NCBI GenBank assembly: GCA_012934845.2
Contig: WNNJ02002877.1
Coordinates: 32,560 to 96,559 of the forward strand
Direction of reading: 5' to 3'
Origin: Pomphorhynchus laevis
Lineage: Eukaryota; Acanthocephala; Palaeacanthocephala; Echinorhynchida; Pomphorhynchidae
Length of the DNA: 64,000 nt
Shown piece by piece: positions 42,966-53,911 of the stretch; positions within the stretch are counted from its first letter, which is position 1; every line of letters begins with the position of its first letter. A program made the position numbers and the translations under genes. Under the pieces are notes generated by a model, which saw only the letters and a list, made by a program, of their open reading frames with translations, did not search any database and was not told where the DNA came from.

Positions 42966-45856
42966 TCAGGTGTCGAGAAGGTGTGAACGGAGGAGGTGTT
43001 TGAATATGATAAAGGAGGGGGCGCGGCGGACGTCGAGAGGGAGTTGATTCCAGGCGAGTGAGGCGGCGACGAGGAAGGATCGGAGACCGTGGTTGTTGGA
43101 GTAATTAGGAACGTGGAGTAAGAGGGTATGACAGGAACGAAGCGATAGCGAGGTGGGGCGAGTATCGTCTAAGAAAGGAAGGTTGATGAACGATGGGGAG
43201 CCGACAGCGATGAGACGAAAGGTAATGAGAAGAAGGCGGAGTTTGATGCGGATGTGGATGGTGGGCCAGGAGAGTTGGGCAAAATATGTGGATGTGTGGT
43301 CGAAGCGACGGAGACGAAAGAGCACTCGAACGGCGGTGTTGATTATTCGTTGTAGGGGTAGGATGATGGATTTTGGAGAATTGGCGAAAAGGCTAAGGCA
43401 GTAATCGATTTTAGGGAAAAGAAGCGATGAAAGAAGAGACATACAAGAACGGAAGTCGATAAGGGGGCGGATACGGCGGATATCACGGAGAATTAAGTTA
43501 GATGAGCGGACCTTGTCACGGACGAAGGGTTTAAGGGAAAGGTGATCATCGAAATGGAAGCCTAAGAAAGTGAGATTGTGGACTATGGGGATGATTGATG
43601 AGGCAAAATATACAGTGGGAGGAGATATGTTTGGTTTACGGGGGAGGATCCACATTATTTTGGACTTTTCGGGGTTTAGAACGAGATTGGAGAGACGTTT
43701 GTAGATAGAAGAAAGACAGTTGGAGGCAGAAATGCCGATATCGTGTATGCGATGTGCGGGTGCATGAGCATAGATTAGAATGTCATCGGCGTATTGCATG
43801 ACGTTAAAGGAGTAAGGTTTGATAAACGGAGATAGATCGCCAAGCAGAAGAGAGAAAAGCAGGGGACCTAGGACTGAACCTTGTGGGACCCCGCAAAAAA
43901 TAGGGATGGGAGGGGAGGATGATGAATTAGAACAGACGCGAAAGGAACGGTCGGATAGATATGAGGCGAACCATGCTACGGAGGAGGAAGAAAAGCCGTA
44001 ATCATAACGAAGGCGAGAAAGGAGGACGGAGTGGTCGACAATGTCGAATGCGGAGGAGAGGTCGAGGGAGATGAGAACACTATATAGAGCCTTGTCTCGA
44101 GAAATGAGTAAGTCGTTGTACACTTTTATGCATGCGATTTCTGTCGAGTGATTAGAGCGGAAAGCGGATTGGAAAGGAGGGTACAGATTGGATGAGGAGA
44201 GATAAGCGTTGATTTGTATTAAGATGAGGCGTTCTAAGAGCTTTGAAAGAGTAGGGAGTAGTGAAATGGGGCGATAGCTAGAAGGAAGGGAGGGGTCGAG
44301 CGATTGTTTCTTAAGGAGGGGACGAACGATTGCGGATTTCCAGTGTGAAGGGAAGATACGACTGCGGATGGACGAGTTAAACAAGGTTGTGAGAAATGGG
44401 GATATCGATGAGCATATGGATTTTAATATGTGGGTAGGCAGGGGATCGGCAGGTGAGGTTTTGTTTGGCAAGGACATGAGGACAGATGATACTTCTGTAG
44501 GTGAGACAGGGAGAAGATGTAAGAGTTCCGGAAGGATGAGATTAGACTGGGCAGAGTGGTATAGGATGGAGACCGGGGTGTGAGAGAGCAACGTGGATAC
44601 TTTAATCTGGAGAAATGACGAATAATCATTGGCATTGATGTTGCACGGCGAAGAAGAGCGAGCAAGGATTGAGTTAAAAGTATGCCAGAGAGTCTTAGAG
44701 TTGAATGAAGTGATGATTTTATGCTGCCAGAAGGAGTTGCATTTGGTACGTAGTAGGTTGAGATGAGACCGGCGAAGAGCAAGATAGGAATCACGGAAAT
44801 ACGGAGTGATCGAGCGAAAATCACGTCTGAGAGAGCGGTTATAGACTCGAAAAGCACGGCGGAGTCGACGCTTTGATAGTAGGCATTGGATGTCAAACCA
44901 TGGGGCACGGTGCAAGCGACGGTGTGGATGAGACTTTAAGGGCAAGAGAATATCGAGAGTGGATGTGAGTTCAGAGTCGAAAAGAAAGGCGAGATCGTGA
45001 GGAGATGAATATGTTATTGTGGGTAATGATAGAGATGATTGGAGTAAGGCAGAGCGGAGAAGGGAGAGGTCAAGATTTCTCCAAGGGCGACGTAGGATTG
45101 TTGGTGTTTGAGGAGGGGTGTGATTGTGAGTGAGATCAAGGGTGATAAGAAAGTGATCGGATAGACCAGGATCAGAGATGGACAGTGAGGTTTAGGCAGC
45201 AAAATGATCGGGGACATCGATGATGTCGAGTGCCCCACCAAGTATATGTGTGGGGGCAGTGGAGATTAGTTTGTAATTGTAGTTGGATAGAATGTTGATG
45301 AACCGGATGGAATCCGTAGAAGAGGGGCGGTCTAGGCGGATATTGAAGTCGCCTAGAACGAGTGAAGGGATTGAGGACAAAGAACAATGAGAAAGGAGGT
45401 CAGCGAGTTCGGTAAAAATAAGGCAGTAGTAGCTGATGAACCAGGACGGTATACAACGGCGAGATCTAGAGTGATCGGGTTAGAATAACGACATATGAGC
45501 AATTCAAAAGAGCAAGGACTGAAAGGGGGATTGATTTTGCGAAGAGACGCGGGGTGACGCGCGAATGCGACGATGCCGCCATGATTAGAGTATTTAGAAG
45601 GGCATGAGCTGAGGGGGCGGGCGGATTCGACTAGGGAGCAACCGGTAGAGAGCAGACGGCGAATGGAAAGGTCGTCGGAATCTAAGTGCCAGGATTCGGT
45701 GAGGCAGAAGATATCGATGGATTGCTTGGTGAATAGGTTGAGGATAAGATCGGATTTATTGAGAATAGATCTAGTGTTGAGGAGACCGAGGCGGAAACCG
45801 TGTGTTGTGGCGAAAGAGTCTAGTGGAGAAGACACATAGGAGAGATGGAGCGCCAT
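42966..45856 (-). CDS. LINE family B ORF2 (two breaks)
   Basis: Starts MALHLSYVSS at 45856, overlapping the end of ORF1 by 37 nt. The endonuclease part 45856-45353 has LCLTESW and YSNPITLDLAVVYRPG. After a frame shift, 45380 onwards has SLVLGDFNIRLDRP and GALDIIDVPDH, then a TAA at 45192. The same frame then stays open to 42966, with RPISLLPTLSKLLERLI, SLDLSSAFDIVDHS, GVPQGSVLGPLLF, MQYADDILIYAHA and the thumb FPKIDYCLSLFANSPK. All RT catalytic residues are intact. The plus-strand arginine-rich frames here are antisense shadows. Confidence 0.88.
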
Positions 45857-47190
45857 CGAATTTTTGGACGGGTGTAGACAACTTGAAAATTTCCGTCTAT
45901 ATTTTGGATGGAGAGTGATGTTTCGCCGTTTTCTTCGCGACGGCGTTTTTCGATGCGGGCTGAAGAGATTTGAGCGATTTCAGAAGGGGCGCGATCGGGG
46001 AAAATTCGAGTGGTTGAAGATGACATGAGTTTGAATCGTTGAGAGAGGACAGAAGACGTGTGAGAGCGATGCTTGAAAACAATTTTTAGGAGAGGGGGCT
46101 GGGAAGGATTAGATTGAGAAGATTTGTTTAGACGGATGAATGCGACAGGAGAAATGTCCTTGAAAAAGGATGGTTTATCTGCAGGGACAATAGACGAGAG
46201 GATGGATCTGAAGGCGGAAACATCGTGGTCTAGACGTGCTTGTGGAGATAAGGAGTTAGAAGGCGTGATATTAGTGACAATGACGCAACGATCGCGAGAA
46301 GCAAAGCGCTTCCATAAAGGAGGACGACTGACGTGAGTAGGTGAGATCACGATAGAAGAGCTGGCAGTTGATGATTTGGAGGGATTTGGTTTGACGACGG
46401 GAGACATAGAGGATAATGATAATAAAGAGGGTGGCAAGCGATGTGAGGAAAGGTTATGAGTGGAAGGATAGTGGAGGTTGGTGGAGGTGATTTTGATTGA
46501 TGGATGCAAGGTATTGAGAAACGAGACGGGAAGGACGGGACGTGGGGTGTCGGGGAGTGAAAATACATTAGTTGTAACAATTTGCGGCTCCGTCACTGTC
46601 TCAGTAGATTTATCATAAACTTGACAAAATCCATCTTGCTGCGATACAATTTGCGGCTCCTTCAGATTATCTGATGATGGATTATCTGATGATGACGTAG
46701 AAACGCAATGAGGGGTAGAAATGTAAGGTGATTTATCTGATACGACTAAAGAAATACTGGGTTGCAAATGGTCAATGACAGTAACATCAGAAGATTGAGC
46801 TGATTGATTTGCCAAAATTGAAGGATGTATAGTAATACCTGTAGAAGAGATGGAAGATTTGGCATTCTTAGAGTCAATCGAATGCGGAAGAATGGGGTAT
46901 CAAGGTTGAAACTTATTACAAGACGAAGATGCGTGTGTAGACATCGCTACATTGTCAGATAGTTTCAATGTATTTGTATTGAGACTCTCTATTTCACTCT
47001 TCATCGTATTTATCATCTTAGCTGAACAGTAGCCACAGTAGAATTCGTTGTCTGTAAGGCAAGATGCCTGGAATTCTGAAGTCCAAATACTTACCCACGT
47101 GTGACAATCATTGTTTGAGCAAAGGAAATGTTGTTCAGATCCATTGGAAATATCTATAACATCGGTGTTGGACGCGACATGGTTGGGAAT
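45820..47190 (-). pseudogene. LINE family B ORF1 (one in-frame stop)
   Basis: The frame opens before a PHD-like zinc module (CSNNDCHTWVSIW, FYCGYCSAK, about 47110-47010), then a short coiled region (MINTMKSEIESLNTN). After a TGA near 46907 it continues in the same frame: a Ser/Thr-rich stretch, then the RNA-binding domain (ASRDRCVIVTNITP, LDHDVSAFRSILSS, LLKIVFKHRSHT) and the end RPKIRWRSIS. The same domain order is found in family C. Confidence 0.8.
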
Positions 47191-47200
47191 ATAAAGATAA

Positions 47201-47240
47201 AGATCTTGATATTGGTCTTCTTATACCAATACCAAGATCT
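47201..47240. repeat. Near-perfect hairpin, 16-bp arms
   Basis: AGATCTTGATATTGGT and ACCAATACCAAGATCT, with one mismatch and an 8-nt loop, exactly at the 5' edge of the family-B LINE. Confidence 0.88.
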
Positions 47241-47755
47241 ATATACCAAGGGTAATAAGCTAACAAGGGTCTTGGACAAACAAATTTTATCATGGGAATG
47301 CGTTTGCTAGTTGCAGGAATAAAGATACGAATACATGAATGATTTTGATTACTACAACCATGTATCTTTTAAATATATTAATAAGGCGACTAATATATTT
47401 ATTCGGTAAATTTTTATATTTGTGTTAAATATTATGTCATATATAGTTTCCGTATTCAAAAAGATGAGCATTTCACAAAGTTGAATACTTAATATGGTAT
47501 GAAATGATTATTAAAAAGCTAAAGTTTAATTATATATTTGAAAATTATAAAATATTACTTAAAAATGTAATATAATGGTGCATTTTTGAATGGTATTTTA
47601 TGATTGAATGATGTTGAAAACTCTCGCCATATTAGGATAACTGGTGTTGCATAAATAGTTCAATAACAGTTTGCTATCATCGACAGGTGTTAGTAAACTG
47701 TTATTGATTGATTTTAAACTGAAAACGGACTAATTATTCAATTAAGAATATTATA
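47241..47755. other. No gene seen
   Basis: AT-rich, part of the presumed intron. Confidence 0.4.
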
Positions 47756-47946
47756 ATAGCCAAATTATAATATTATAATATATAATAATATATATAATTA
47801 TATAATATATTATTATATAATTATATATTATATATTATTATATTATATAATAATATATTATTATAATATATTATAATAATATAATATTTAGCCAAATATT
47901 ATATTATTTAGCCAAATTAAATAATATAATATTTAATTTGGCTAAA
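47756..47946. repeat. AT-rich palindromes ending in a perfect 17-bp hairpin
   Basis: Runs of TAATATATAATAATATAT-type sequence, then TTTAGCCAAATTAAATA and its exact complement around a 6-nt loop (47907-47946). The phrase TTTAGCCAAAT also occurs just before, at 47888. Confidence 0.85.
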
Positions 47947-48160
47947 TCCGGGTCACTAACCCGGAGTTGTGGAAGCTGGGTTACCAACAAGCAAAGTTCT
48001 AAATGGCTTTGATTGTTGTTAATTTGATGTGCTTTTATAAACAATTTGTATTTCAAGAAAACATTCTACGAAAAATAGTAATTTTAAATTTCTTAAAAGT
48101 CTTTAAGAAATTTCTTAAAATTCTTTCAAATTCTGTAAATTCTTTACAATTTACAATTCT

Positions 48161-48198
48161 TTCACCGCACAACTAATTCTTTAGTTGTGCGGTGAAAA
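48161..48198. repeat. Perfect hairpin, 17-bp arms, 4-nt loop
   Basis: TTTCACCGCACAACTAA, TTCT, and its exact complement. It is GC-richer than its surroundings and was not made by simple AT repetition. Confidence 0.95.
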
Positions 48199-48479
48199 TT
48201 ACGTTCGACTATTTGAATTAGTCTTCTTGGTCCACATTTAGTATTCAGCGATTTCGTATTAAAAAATTGTATTCGGATAGCACTCTGGCTCTTTGCTATC
48301 AAAATTGATATCAAAATTTATTTTGTCGGCTTTTAAACTGATTAATATATGTAAATTACAGTTGATTTTGCATAGAAAACTTTTAAGGCCATATATAGCG
48401 TTTACAGTTCTAATTTAGTATAGTTAAAATGTTAAGTTTAGTTCTAAATTTAGCTTTAATTTAGTTTTTAATTTGAATT
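48199..48479. other. No gene seen
   Basis: AT-rich intron-like sequence. TTTAGTTCTAAATTTAG-type repetition near 48410-48470. Confidence 0.4.
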
Positions 48480-48585
48480 TAGTGTTTATATAAATAAACA
48501 CAACAAAAAATATTAAAAAAATTAAATTCTTAAGCGGAACATTTTTATTGATGGGTAATAAATTATATACTTTGACTGCACATGT
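48480..48585 (+). mobile_element. PLE ORF-end scrap
   Basis: About 90 bases: AACACAACAAAAAATATT, TTAAATTCTTAAGCGG, then ATTGATGGGTAATAAATTAT, the PLE ORF end and the start of its 3' region. The rest of the element is absent. Confidence 0.5.
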
Positions 48586-48669
48586 ATATCAACTTAAAAT
48601 TTTGAAACAAAATATAGACGACTAGTTTGATAATCAAGAATTATTGGAGCTGGACCAAAGAAAATAGTA

Positions 48670-48765
48670 TTTTTTTTATATTTCGCTAACTTCTGTTAGC
48701 ATCTTCAGAAAATTATGGTAATTTTCCTAAGATGCTAACAGTAGTTAGCGAAATATAAAAAATAA
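48670..48765. other. Head-to-head pair of hammerhead-like motifs
   Basis: Minus strand: CTGAAGAT, GCTAAC, AGAA, GTTAGC, GAAATATA. That is a CUGANGA box, a perfect 6-bp stem II and a GAAA box. The plus strand, a few bases on, carries the same with CTAAGA for CTGAAGA. Together they form an inverted repeat with about 40-bp arms. Stem III and a cleavage site are not evident, so these look like decayed ribozyme ends of a PLE-like element. Confidence 0.45.
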
Positions 48766-48889
48766 TTTCCTATTTAATTAAAATAATTATTTTAATTAAA
48801 TAATTATTTATCAATAATTGATTAGTATCAACTATTTTTTAAAAAGTTTGATAATAGTAATTATTCGGAAAAATATGTAGGTTTTCATA

Positions 48890-48962
48890 TTGAAGGTAGA
48901 GCCGTTACTTCCAACGCTGATTTAATTTGAAATCAGAAATGATTTCAATTAAGTTTGCAAAA
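48890..48962 (+). repeat. Dispersed repeat with CTGATTT hairpin
   Basis: Copy of the repeat at 10.84-10.95 kb (GCTGATTTAATTTGAAATCA then AATGATTTCAAT). Confidence 0.6.
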
Positions 48963-49957
48963 TGTAAGACCAAAGTCTTTCGTTAGATCTAATTGCCAAA
49001 AAAAAGCAGATGAGTCGAATGATCAACAGCCAACATTAAAAGGACCGAAACGTGAAATGCAGGTATTGAATCAGTAGCTAATGAGGTCAACCAATACTTA
49101 AATATAGTATACTGCTGTTGGCTTATAGATAGGATTAAAGCAACGTGCACTCATAAAAAATTCAACAAAAGTTATTGGCTACAAATTGCTATTTTAACTA
49201 TTCACAGAAAAAATTCAATAATTCTGGAAGCGTCCACGCCAGTATTTAATAGTCAATGTCGAAGCTTTTGCTTGAAGCTGCAATAGCTGGATGCTCATGC
49301 AATTTCTTTAGGTAGCACATTCCATACATATTCTAAATTTATCAAATTTAAAAGGTATTTTTTAGTTAAGTATATCCGAACACCAATTGAATGTTCAATT
49401 CCAGTAGATTATAGTCGAATCAATGTCCTGATCGATTCAGCGCTATATCATCATTTTCTTGCACCCAAATTTTATAGGTATTTTATTGCCATCAATATAT
49501 CCGTTATCGAAACATCTTTATTGCACAAAACATTTCGACAGTCATAAAATTGACGAGGTTGTGAAATTTAAATGCTTGTTGAGATATAACAAACATAACG
49601 AGTGTCACATAACGCGCATGAAATGAAAACAATAATTAAAACAATAATTCCTTAAAATAATATTTTTATAATTTTTAGTTTCTTTTAGGCAAATTATTAA
49701 TGACAGCTTTAATTATGCTGACACTTTATCTCAGCATAATTAAATAAAATTTTGAAGATCTGCTAAAGCATTTTATATAATAAGATTACTTATTTTATGA
49801 AAGATATTCCCGAGATCTTGCGATTTTCCTACGTAACTCGTTTAATGACCAAAACGTTAATCTCATTATTTTTTAATTTATCTATTTACCAATTTTAATC
49901 GTTTTCTAACAGATTTCTCATTATTCACACATTTGAATTAAATTTAATTAAATTTAA
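48963..49957. other. No gene; one hairpin at 49708-49744
   Basis: AT-rich intron-like sequence. The hairpin has perfect 14-bp arms (TTTAATTATGCTGA and complement) around a 9-nt loop. Confidence 0.45.
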
Positions 49958-50043
49958 TTAAATTATCTTAATTTTATCCAAAGTCAAATCGTTCGAGAAA
50001 TGAAAACCCCCAATTACTGCGAAATATATTTGAAAATTATTAC

Positions 50044-50725
50044 CTGGGGAATTGTTTATGTAAAGCGTATCGTTAGTTGGTTCGTCCGGAATGTAAATCT
50101 CGTTTTCATTTTCAATAATGTTCATCTCGGCTTGTTTTTCATTTTCAATTAATTTATTTTCTTCGTCTTGTACCTCAGCAAATGCTTCCGGTTCATTTCC
50201 AAGGATCACAGAAAAGCTGTTTGTTTCACTTAAAGCTTGACTCAATATAGAAGGACTGCGTGCTATATCATTTTTTAATTTAAAAGAAAAATTATCCATT
50301 CTGTCTGCGTCACTCATTTGGCTCACGCTATCACATAGCATGTCATTGTGTACCTTATTTTCACGTTGCTCGTATGTGTGGTTTATTCCATTAGATTCAG
50401 GATCTATCAGAAGACTAAGTTCCTTATCAATGAAGGACGCGTTTTGCGACAACCGTTCAGAGTTGCCTAACTCTTTTATATGCACTATTCTCTCAGCTAA
50501 TAATATCAGTTTGTTAGTGTTTAAAATACTATCACCACGATCTGAAATGCACATTGTCTCAATGCCGTTCCTTTTTAATAACACCTTTTATTTTATGATC
50601 GTTTCTTCGTATTCACAAGCAACCAAATATAGCAGAGGTTTGATTTTACTAATGGCGCGAAATCGTATTTTTGAATTTTCCTGACCGTATTTTAAAATTA
50701 CTGATCGTTTAACTACTTTGCACAT
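50044..50725 (-). CDS. First exon of a host gene, acidic protein with an internal TAA
   Basis: Minus strand. An ATG at 50723-50725 opens MCKVVKRSVILKYGQ and reads 45 codons to TAA at 50588-50590. The same frame is open again to the donor CCAG/GTAATA at 50044/50043, about 180 codons: serine-rich, then very acidic (EVQDEENKLIENEKQAEMNI). No known domain is recognised. The pre-stop segment (KPLLYLVACEYEETIIK) looks like real protein. So either the gene carries a disabling stop, or translation starts at an internal ATG (IETMCISD), or there is a sequence error. It pairs with the exon at 42246-42610 by splice phase. Confidence 0.5.
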
Positions 50726-50845
50726 CAGTTAGATTAGTCTACGTATTTTACATAAACGTTTTTATGCCAAAAACGTTTGTGTGATAAAATAACATACAAT
50801 TCCCCTGACGAAGCCTAGAGGAGAAATGTTGAAATAAAGAAATCA
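50726..50845 (-). mobile_element. PLE terminus and a decayed motif beside the host start codon
   Basis: Minus strand, directly upstream of the host ATG: AAAATACGTAGACTAATCTA then ACTGATG, a variant of the PLE 3' terminus, ending within a few bases of the start codon. The plus strand at 50803-50835 has CCCCTGACGAAGCCTAGAGG then AGAAATG, a hammerhead-like box pair with poor stem II. Confidence 0.45.
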
Positions 50846-52875
50846 AATCAGCTAACTGAGTCTACGTATTTAATATAATTATAATAATAAACAAAACATA
50901 ATAATGCTAAATCAAAATTTAATAATTAAATAATAAAATTAATAATTGTTTTTAGATTTTCTATAATTTAAATCAAGTTAAAATAAAAAATTGAAATTTA
51001 AAAAGTCATTTTTATGAATTGACTGATAAATAGCAGACGTTGTATCAGAATAAGGATTAGAGGTCATCAGAAGGAACTGCTATGTTATCAGGTTTCGGCA
51101 CATAACTCCTCTACCCAACATAGCAGCGGCACCAAATACGTGTTAAGGACGTATTTCCACTGACGAAATTTGATTATCTAGTATCCTATTCTAATACAAA
51201 GTATATTATTTATTAGCCATAAAAATTTTCTGAACTTAAGAAAAAGATTTTCTGCACTTTATATTTATTTTCTTCACTTTGGATATTAGTAAATAATACA
51301 TTTAAATTATTGATTATTGATTATTTTTAATTGTATTTTGTTGAGTTACATATTTTTCCATTTTCTGTTTAATTTTATTTTTATAGTAACCTAGTTTAAA
51401 ATATGCACCTATTAAATTATTTAAATGATTTTGAAGAAAGCCAATATCATTACATATTGTTGCAATTCTTAAAATTTCATTATTTAATGTATTATATTTT
51501 ATATTATATGGTATGCATGAATGCTCATGCAAAAATATGTTTCTTGTAAATTTAAATATGTCATCTTTACGATATAAATTAAATAGTAGTTTTAGTTAAT
51601 GTTAATTTAATGTTCATATCTAGATATACACCTTCTTTATCATTAATATTGGTTTTGTTAAGAATAAGGCTTTCTGGATAAATTTGTTCACTAATTGAAT
51701 AAAAATTATTGGAATTAAATACACATATATCATCAATGTATCGAAACATATATTTCATATATTTATATTGTTTAGATTTAGTTTTTACACAGTTATGCAC
51801 AAATTCATATTCTATACAGCATAAAATCAAGTCAGCTATAATTGGACTACTATTACCACCCATTGGAACACCTTTTACTTGTCTAAATATAGATGTCCCT
51901 ACTTTTAAATAATTTTGATTTATCAAAATATTTAAGGATTCTATTAATTCAATTTTATCCATATATTTATATTTATTTGATGGTTTAATTTTTGTTAGAT
52001 AGGCGTTATAATTATTATAACATATATATGTATATCTTTTTCCGAATATAAGATTAATTAATTTTACTTTAATATCTGTTAAATCTAGATTGGTATAAAG
52101 CGTACTAAAATCGTATGTATTTATATTTTAAAAATTTATTCCTTTTGTGTGTTCTAAAAATTCTTTTGTTGAATTAATACTGAAATAGTGTTTTATACCA
52201 GCATTATTTTTGAAGTGTGCTTTAATTACTTTAAGTATTTTATTCATATAAACAGAAAGTGATTTTAATGTACATTTAAACGCACTACATATGAACCTAG
52301 GTTTTATTGGATTTTTATGTAATTTTGGATTCCAATATAATATAGGTATAGTTTTATTATCTAATTCAACCTTTATACCCTTTTTATCCATTATAGAACA
52401 GTGACTTGTAATAATTGTTTCTAAACTCAACTCACTACGTTCATATGTTGGATTTACATTTAAATCATTAGAATTAACCTCTTTCATTAGTATATCATAA
52501 TAAAGCTTTTTGCATATGAAGACAAAGTTATTACTAGCTTTATCAATAGTTGTTATTATATAGTTATTCTTTAATTTAGTAAGTTCTTTATACATATCTT
52601 TATTAATTTTATCTTTCCTTTTATAATTGTTTGTTATTTTCATTTTATTTTTAATTTTATCAAATATATAATATTTCCAAATGTTTATCTTAGATATATT
52701 CGAACTTTCACTATTAATCAGCTTACTAAAGTAATCATTTAAGTCATTTTCCTTAATTCATTGTTTTCAATGAATTGTTTTCTAGATTATGAATACATAT
52801 ATGTTCATTTATTTTATCAAAATTAAGTCTTTTGCAATGACATAATACGAGAAAAATTATTTATCTATTATTTAA
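50846..52875 (-). mobile_element. Penelope-like element, second long copy
   Basis: Minus-strand copy of the same PLE as at 13.3-14.9 kb. It has the RT region (51314-52875), the structured 3' motif (51055-51165) and the terminus near 50846-50872. It extends further 5' than the other copy (open text back to about 52860, with HCKRLNFDKINEHICIHN), so it shows part of the N-terminal region. Broken, with several frame interruptions. Confidence 0.75.
51314..52643 (-). pseudogene. PLE reverse transcriptase, broken
   Basis: Minus-strand fragments covering the same protein as 13348-14589, roughly 90 per cent identical where they overlap. They include the PKLHK block, GVPMGGNSSPIIADL, the YIDD box and the C-terminal region. 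The N-terminal part, KDMYKELTKLKNNYIITTID then KASNNFVFICK, is typical of PLE RT before the fingers. Broken by a few interruptions. Confidence 0.8.
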
Positions 52876-52919
52876 TATTATATTATTAATATTATTTAAT
52901 ATTTATAATATTAACGCGT

Positions 52920-53240
52920 TCGCACCGCTTCAAGGGATCTTGATTCATGTTTTAAATATCACGAATGCCGCAAAAAGAATAAACATATCGAACGAATAAT
53001 AGAAATCGAACGTGCATCCTTTATTCCTGACATACTTTCAAACTCCGGCTGTGTTAGCAAGCAAACTGATAGTTTCTTAAAGCGGATTGCAAAAATTAAG
53101 TTCGAAAGAACGAGACAAGATATTCGGACGTTATATCAACATTACGTTCCAGAATGGGAATGCATCTTTCAAGGATGATATCGCGATGCATTAGAGGATC
53201 GAGATCCGCCTTTCATCGTTCAGAGGGTCTTCCGTCAAGT
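52920..53240 (+). other. Unassigned retroelement-like coding remnant
   Basis: A plus-strand frame near 52945-53180 reads CFKYHECRKKNKHIERI, ERASFIPDILSNSGCVSKQT and IKFERTRQDIRTLYQHY. The ERxxFxPxxxSxxGxxxxxxxxFLKR pattern recalls the tail of certain invertebrate retroelement proteins, but I cannot name the family. Confidence 0.3.
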
Positions 53241-53401
53241 CATCTAAAAGCTCCAAATTGATGTTTTAGTTTTAACTCAGACGTTGCACATTAGGGGATA
53301 TTTTACGATCACGTGTTTCATTTTAATTTATAATAAATCATAAAAAAAGAAAAGAATAATATTATAATATTATAATTTTATATAATATTATAGATATGAT
53401 T

Positions 53402-53475
53402 AAATCAAAGTGCATGATAAAAATAATCATCGAAATTTCAATGATATATATAATTAAATCAGCTAACTGAGTCTT
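53402..53475. repeat. 50-bp repeat next to a PLE tip
   Basis: AAATCAAAGTGCATGATAAA through TTTCAATGATATA recurs at 55515-55566 beside the hAT terminus. Here it is followed by AATTAAATCAGCTAACTGAG, the last 20 or so bases of the PLE in minus orientation. Confidence 0.7.
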
Positions 53476-53479
53476 GGAG

Positions 53480-53900
53480 AGGTTAGCAGCAGGAGTAAGG
53501 ACTGTAGTGGGTTGCATTACGTCATCTACTAGCCAGGCGATTAGGCCTTCCATTATCTTGTGGGTTTCCTGATTTTCTTTTGGTTAATGACATTTAAAAT
53601 CTCTTACATGCTTGGACCGGATGACCAGACGTTATTGATAGTAGTTAAGAGCTTCTTTGCGTACGTCTTAAAAACCAGGCACCTCCTAAACCAAGCAGGA
53701 TGTTGCATTCCGCAGTAAAAGCAGATTGGTGTGTTTTTACATGGGTCAGAGCTGTGGTATTAGCTGCTAGATCCTCAAATACCACAAGTTTTACTTCAAC
53801 AGCAGCCTCAGCCTCAATACCCCAGCAATGACAGAGGTTACACTGTGGGAGGTGAATTCATCGCTACTAATGTGGACAAAGATTAAATTACATCAAGGGA
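53480..53900 (-). mobile_element. LINE ORF1 remnant with a zinc knuckle
   Basis: Minus-strand reading gives CKNTPICFYCGMQHPAWFRR then CLVFKTYAKK, a C-x2-C-x3-H-x6-C knuckle of the kind that ends ORF1 (gag-like) proteins of Jockey/I-type LINEs, where the text is usually CxNCGGxHxAxxxGCxxYK. It is interrupted upstream and downstream. Confidence 0.55.
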
Positions 53901-53911
53901 AATGATTGCAG

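Larger units (their letters stand above)
42894..47200 (-). mobile_element. L2/CR1-like LINE family B, nearly complete
   Basis: Minus-strand element with ORF1 (45820 to about 47190), ORF2 (42966-45856) and the 3' hairpin (GCGTGC, CAGC, GCACGC) followed by CGTTAAAATAAATCG. Damage is light: one in-frame TGA in ORF1 near 46907, one frame shift in the endonuclease near 45.37 kb, and one in-frame TAA at 45192. No ATG is found in frame before the ORF1 zinc finger, so the very 5' end is lost. It lies inside the presumed host intron in the host gene's orientation. Confidence 0.88.
42611..50043 (-). other. Presumed 7.4-kb intron holding a LINE
   Basis: Bounded by CCAG/GTAATA at the 5' side (50044/50043) and CTTATAG/GA at the 3' side (42611/42610). 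Both exons are in phase 1, so they join without a shift (G + GA). It contains a family-B LINE, AT-rich palindromes and a PLE scrap. This is inference from splice signals and phase only. Confidence 0.5.

Noticed and set aside
36539-43404. Arginine-rich plus-strand frames (16997, 30587, 36539, 43153) that look alike
   Set aside because: They are antisense to the RT thumb of family-B LINEs and recur only because the LINE does.
50803-50835. CTGACGA and GAAA boxes as an active hammerhead
   Set aside because: Stem II pairs poorly and no cleavage triplet with stem III is found.
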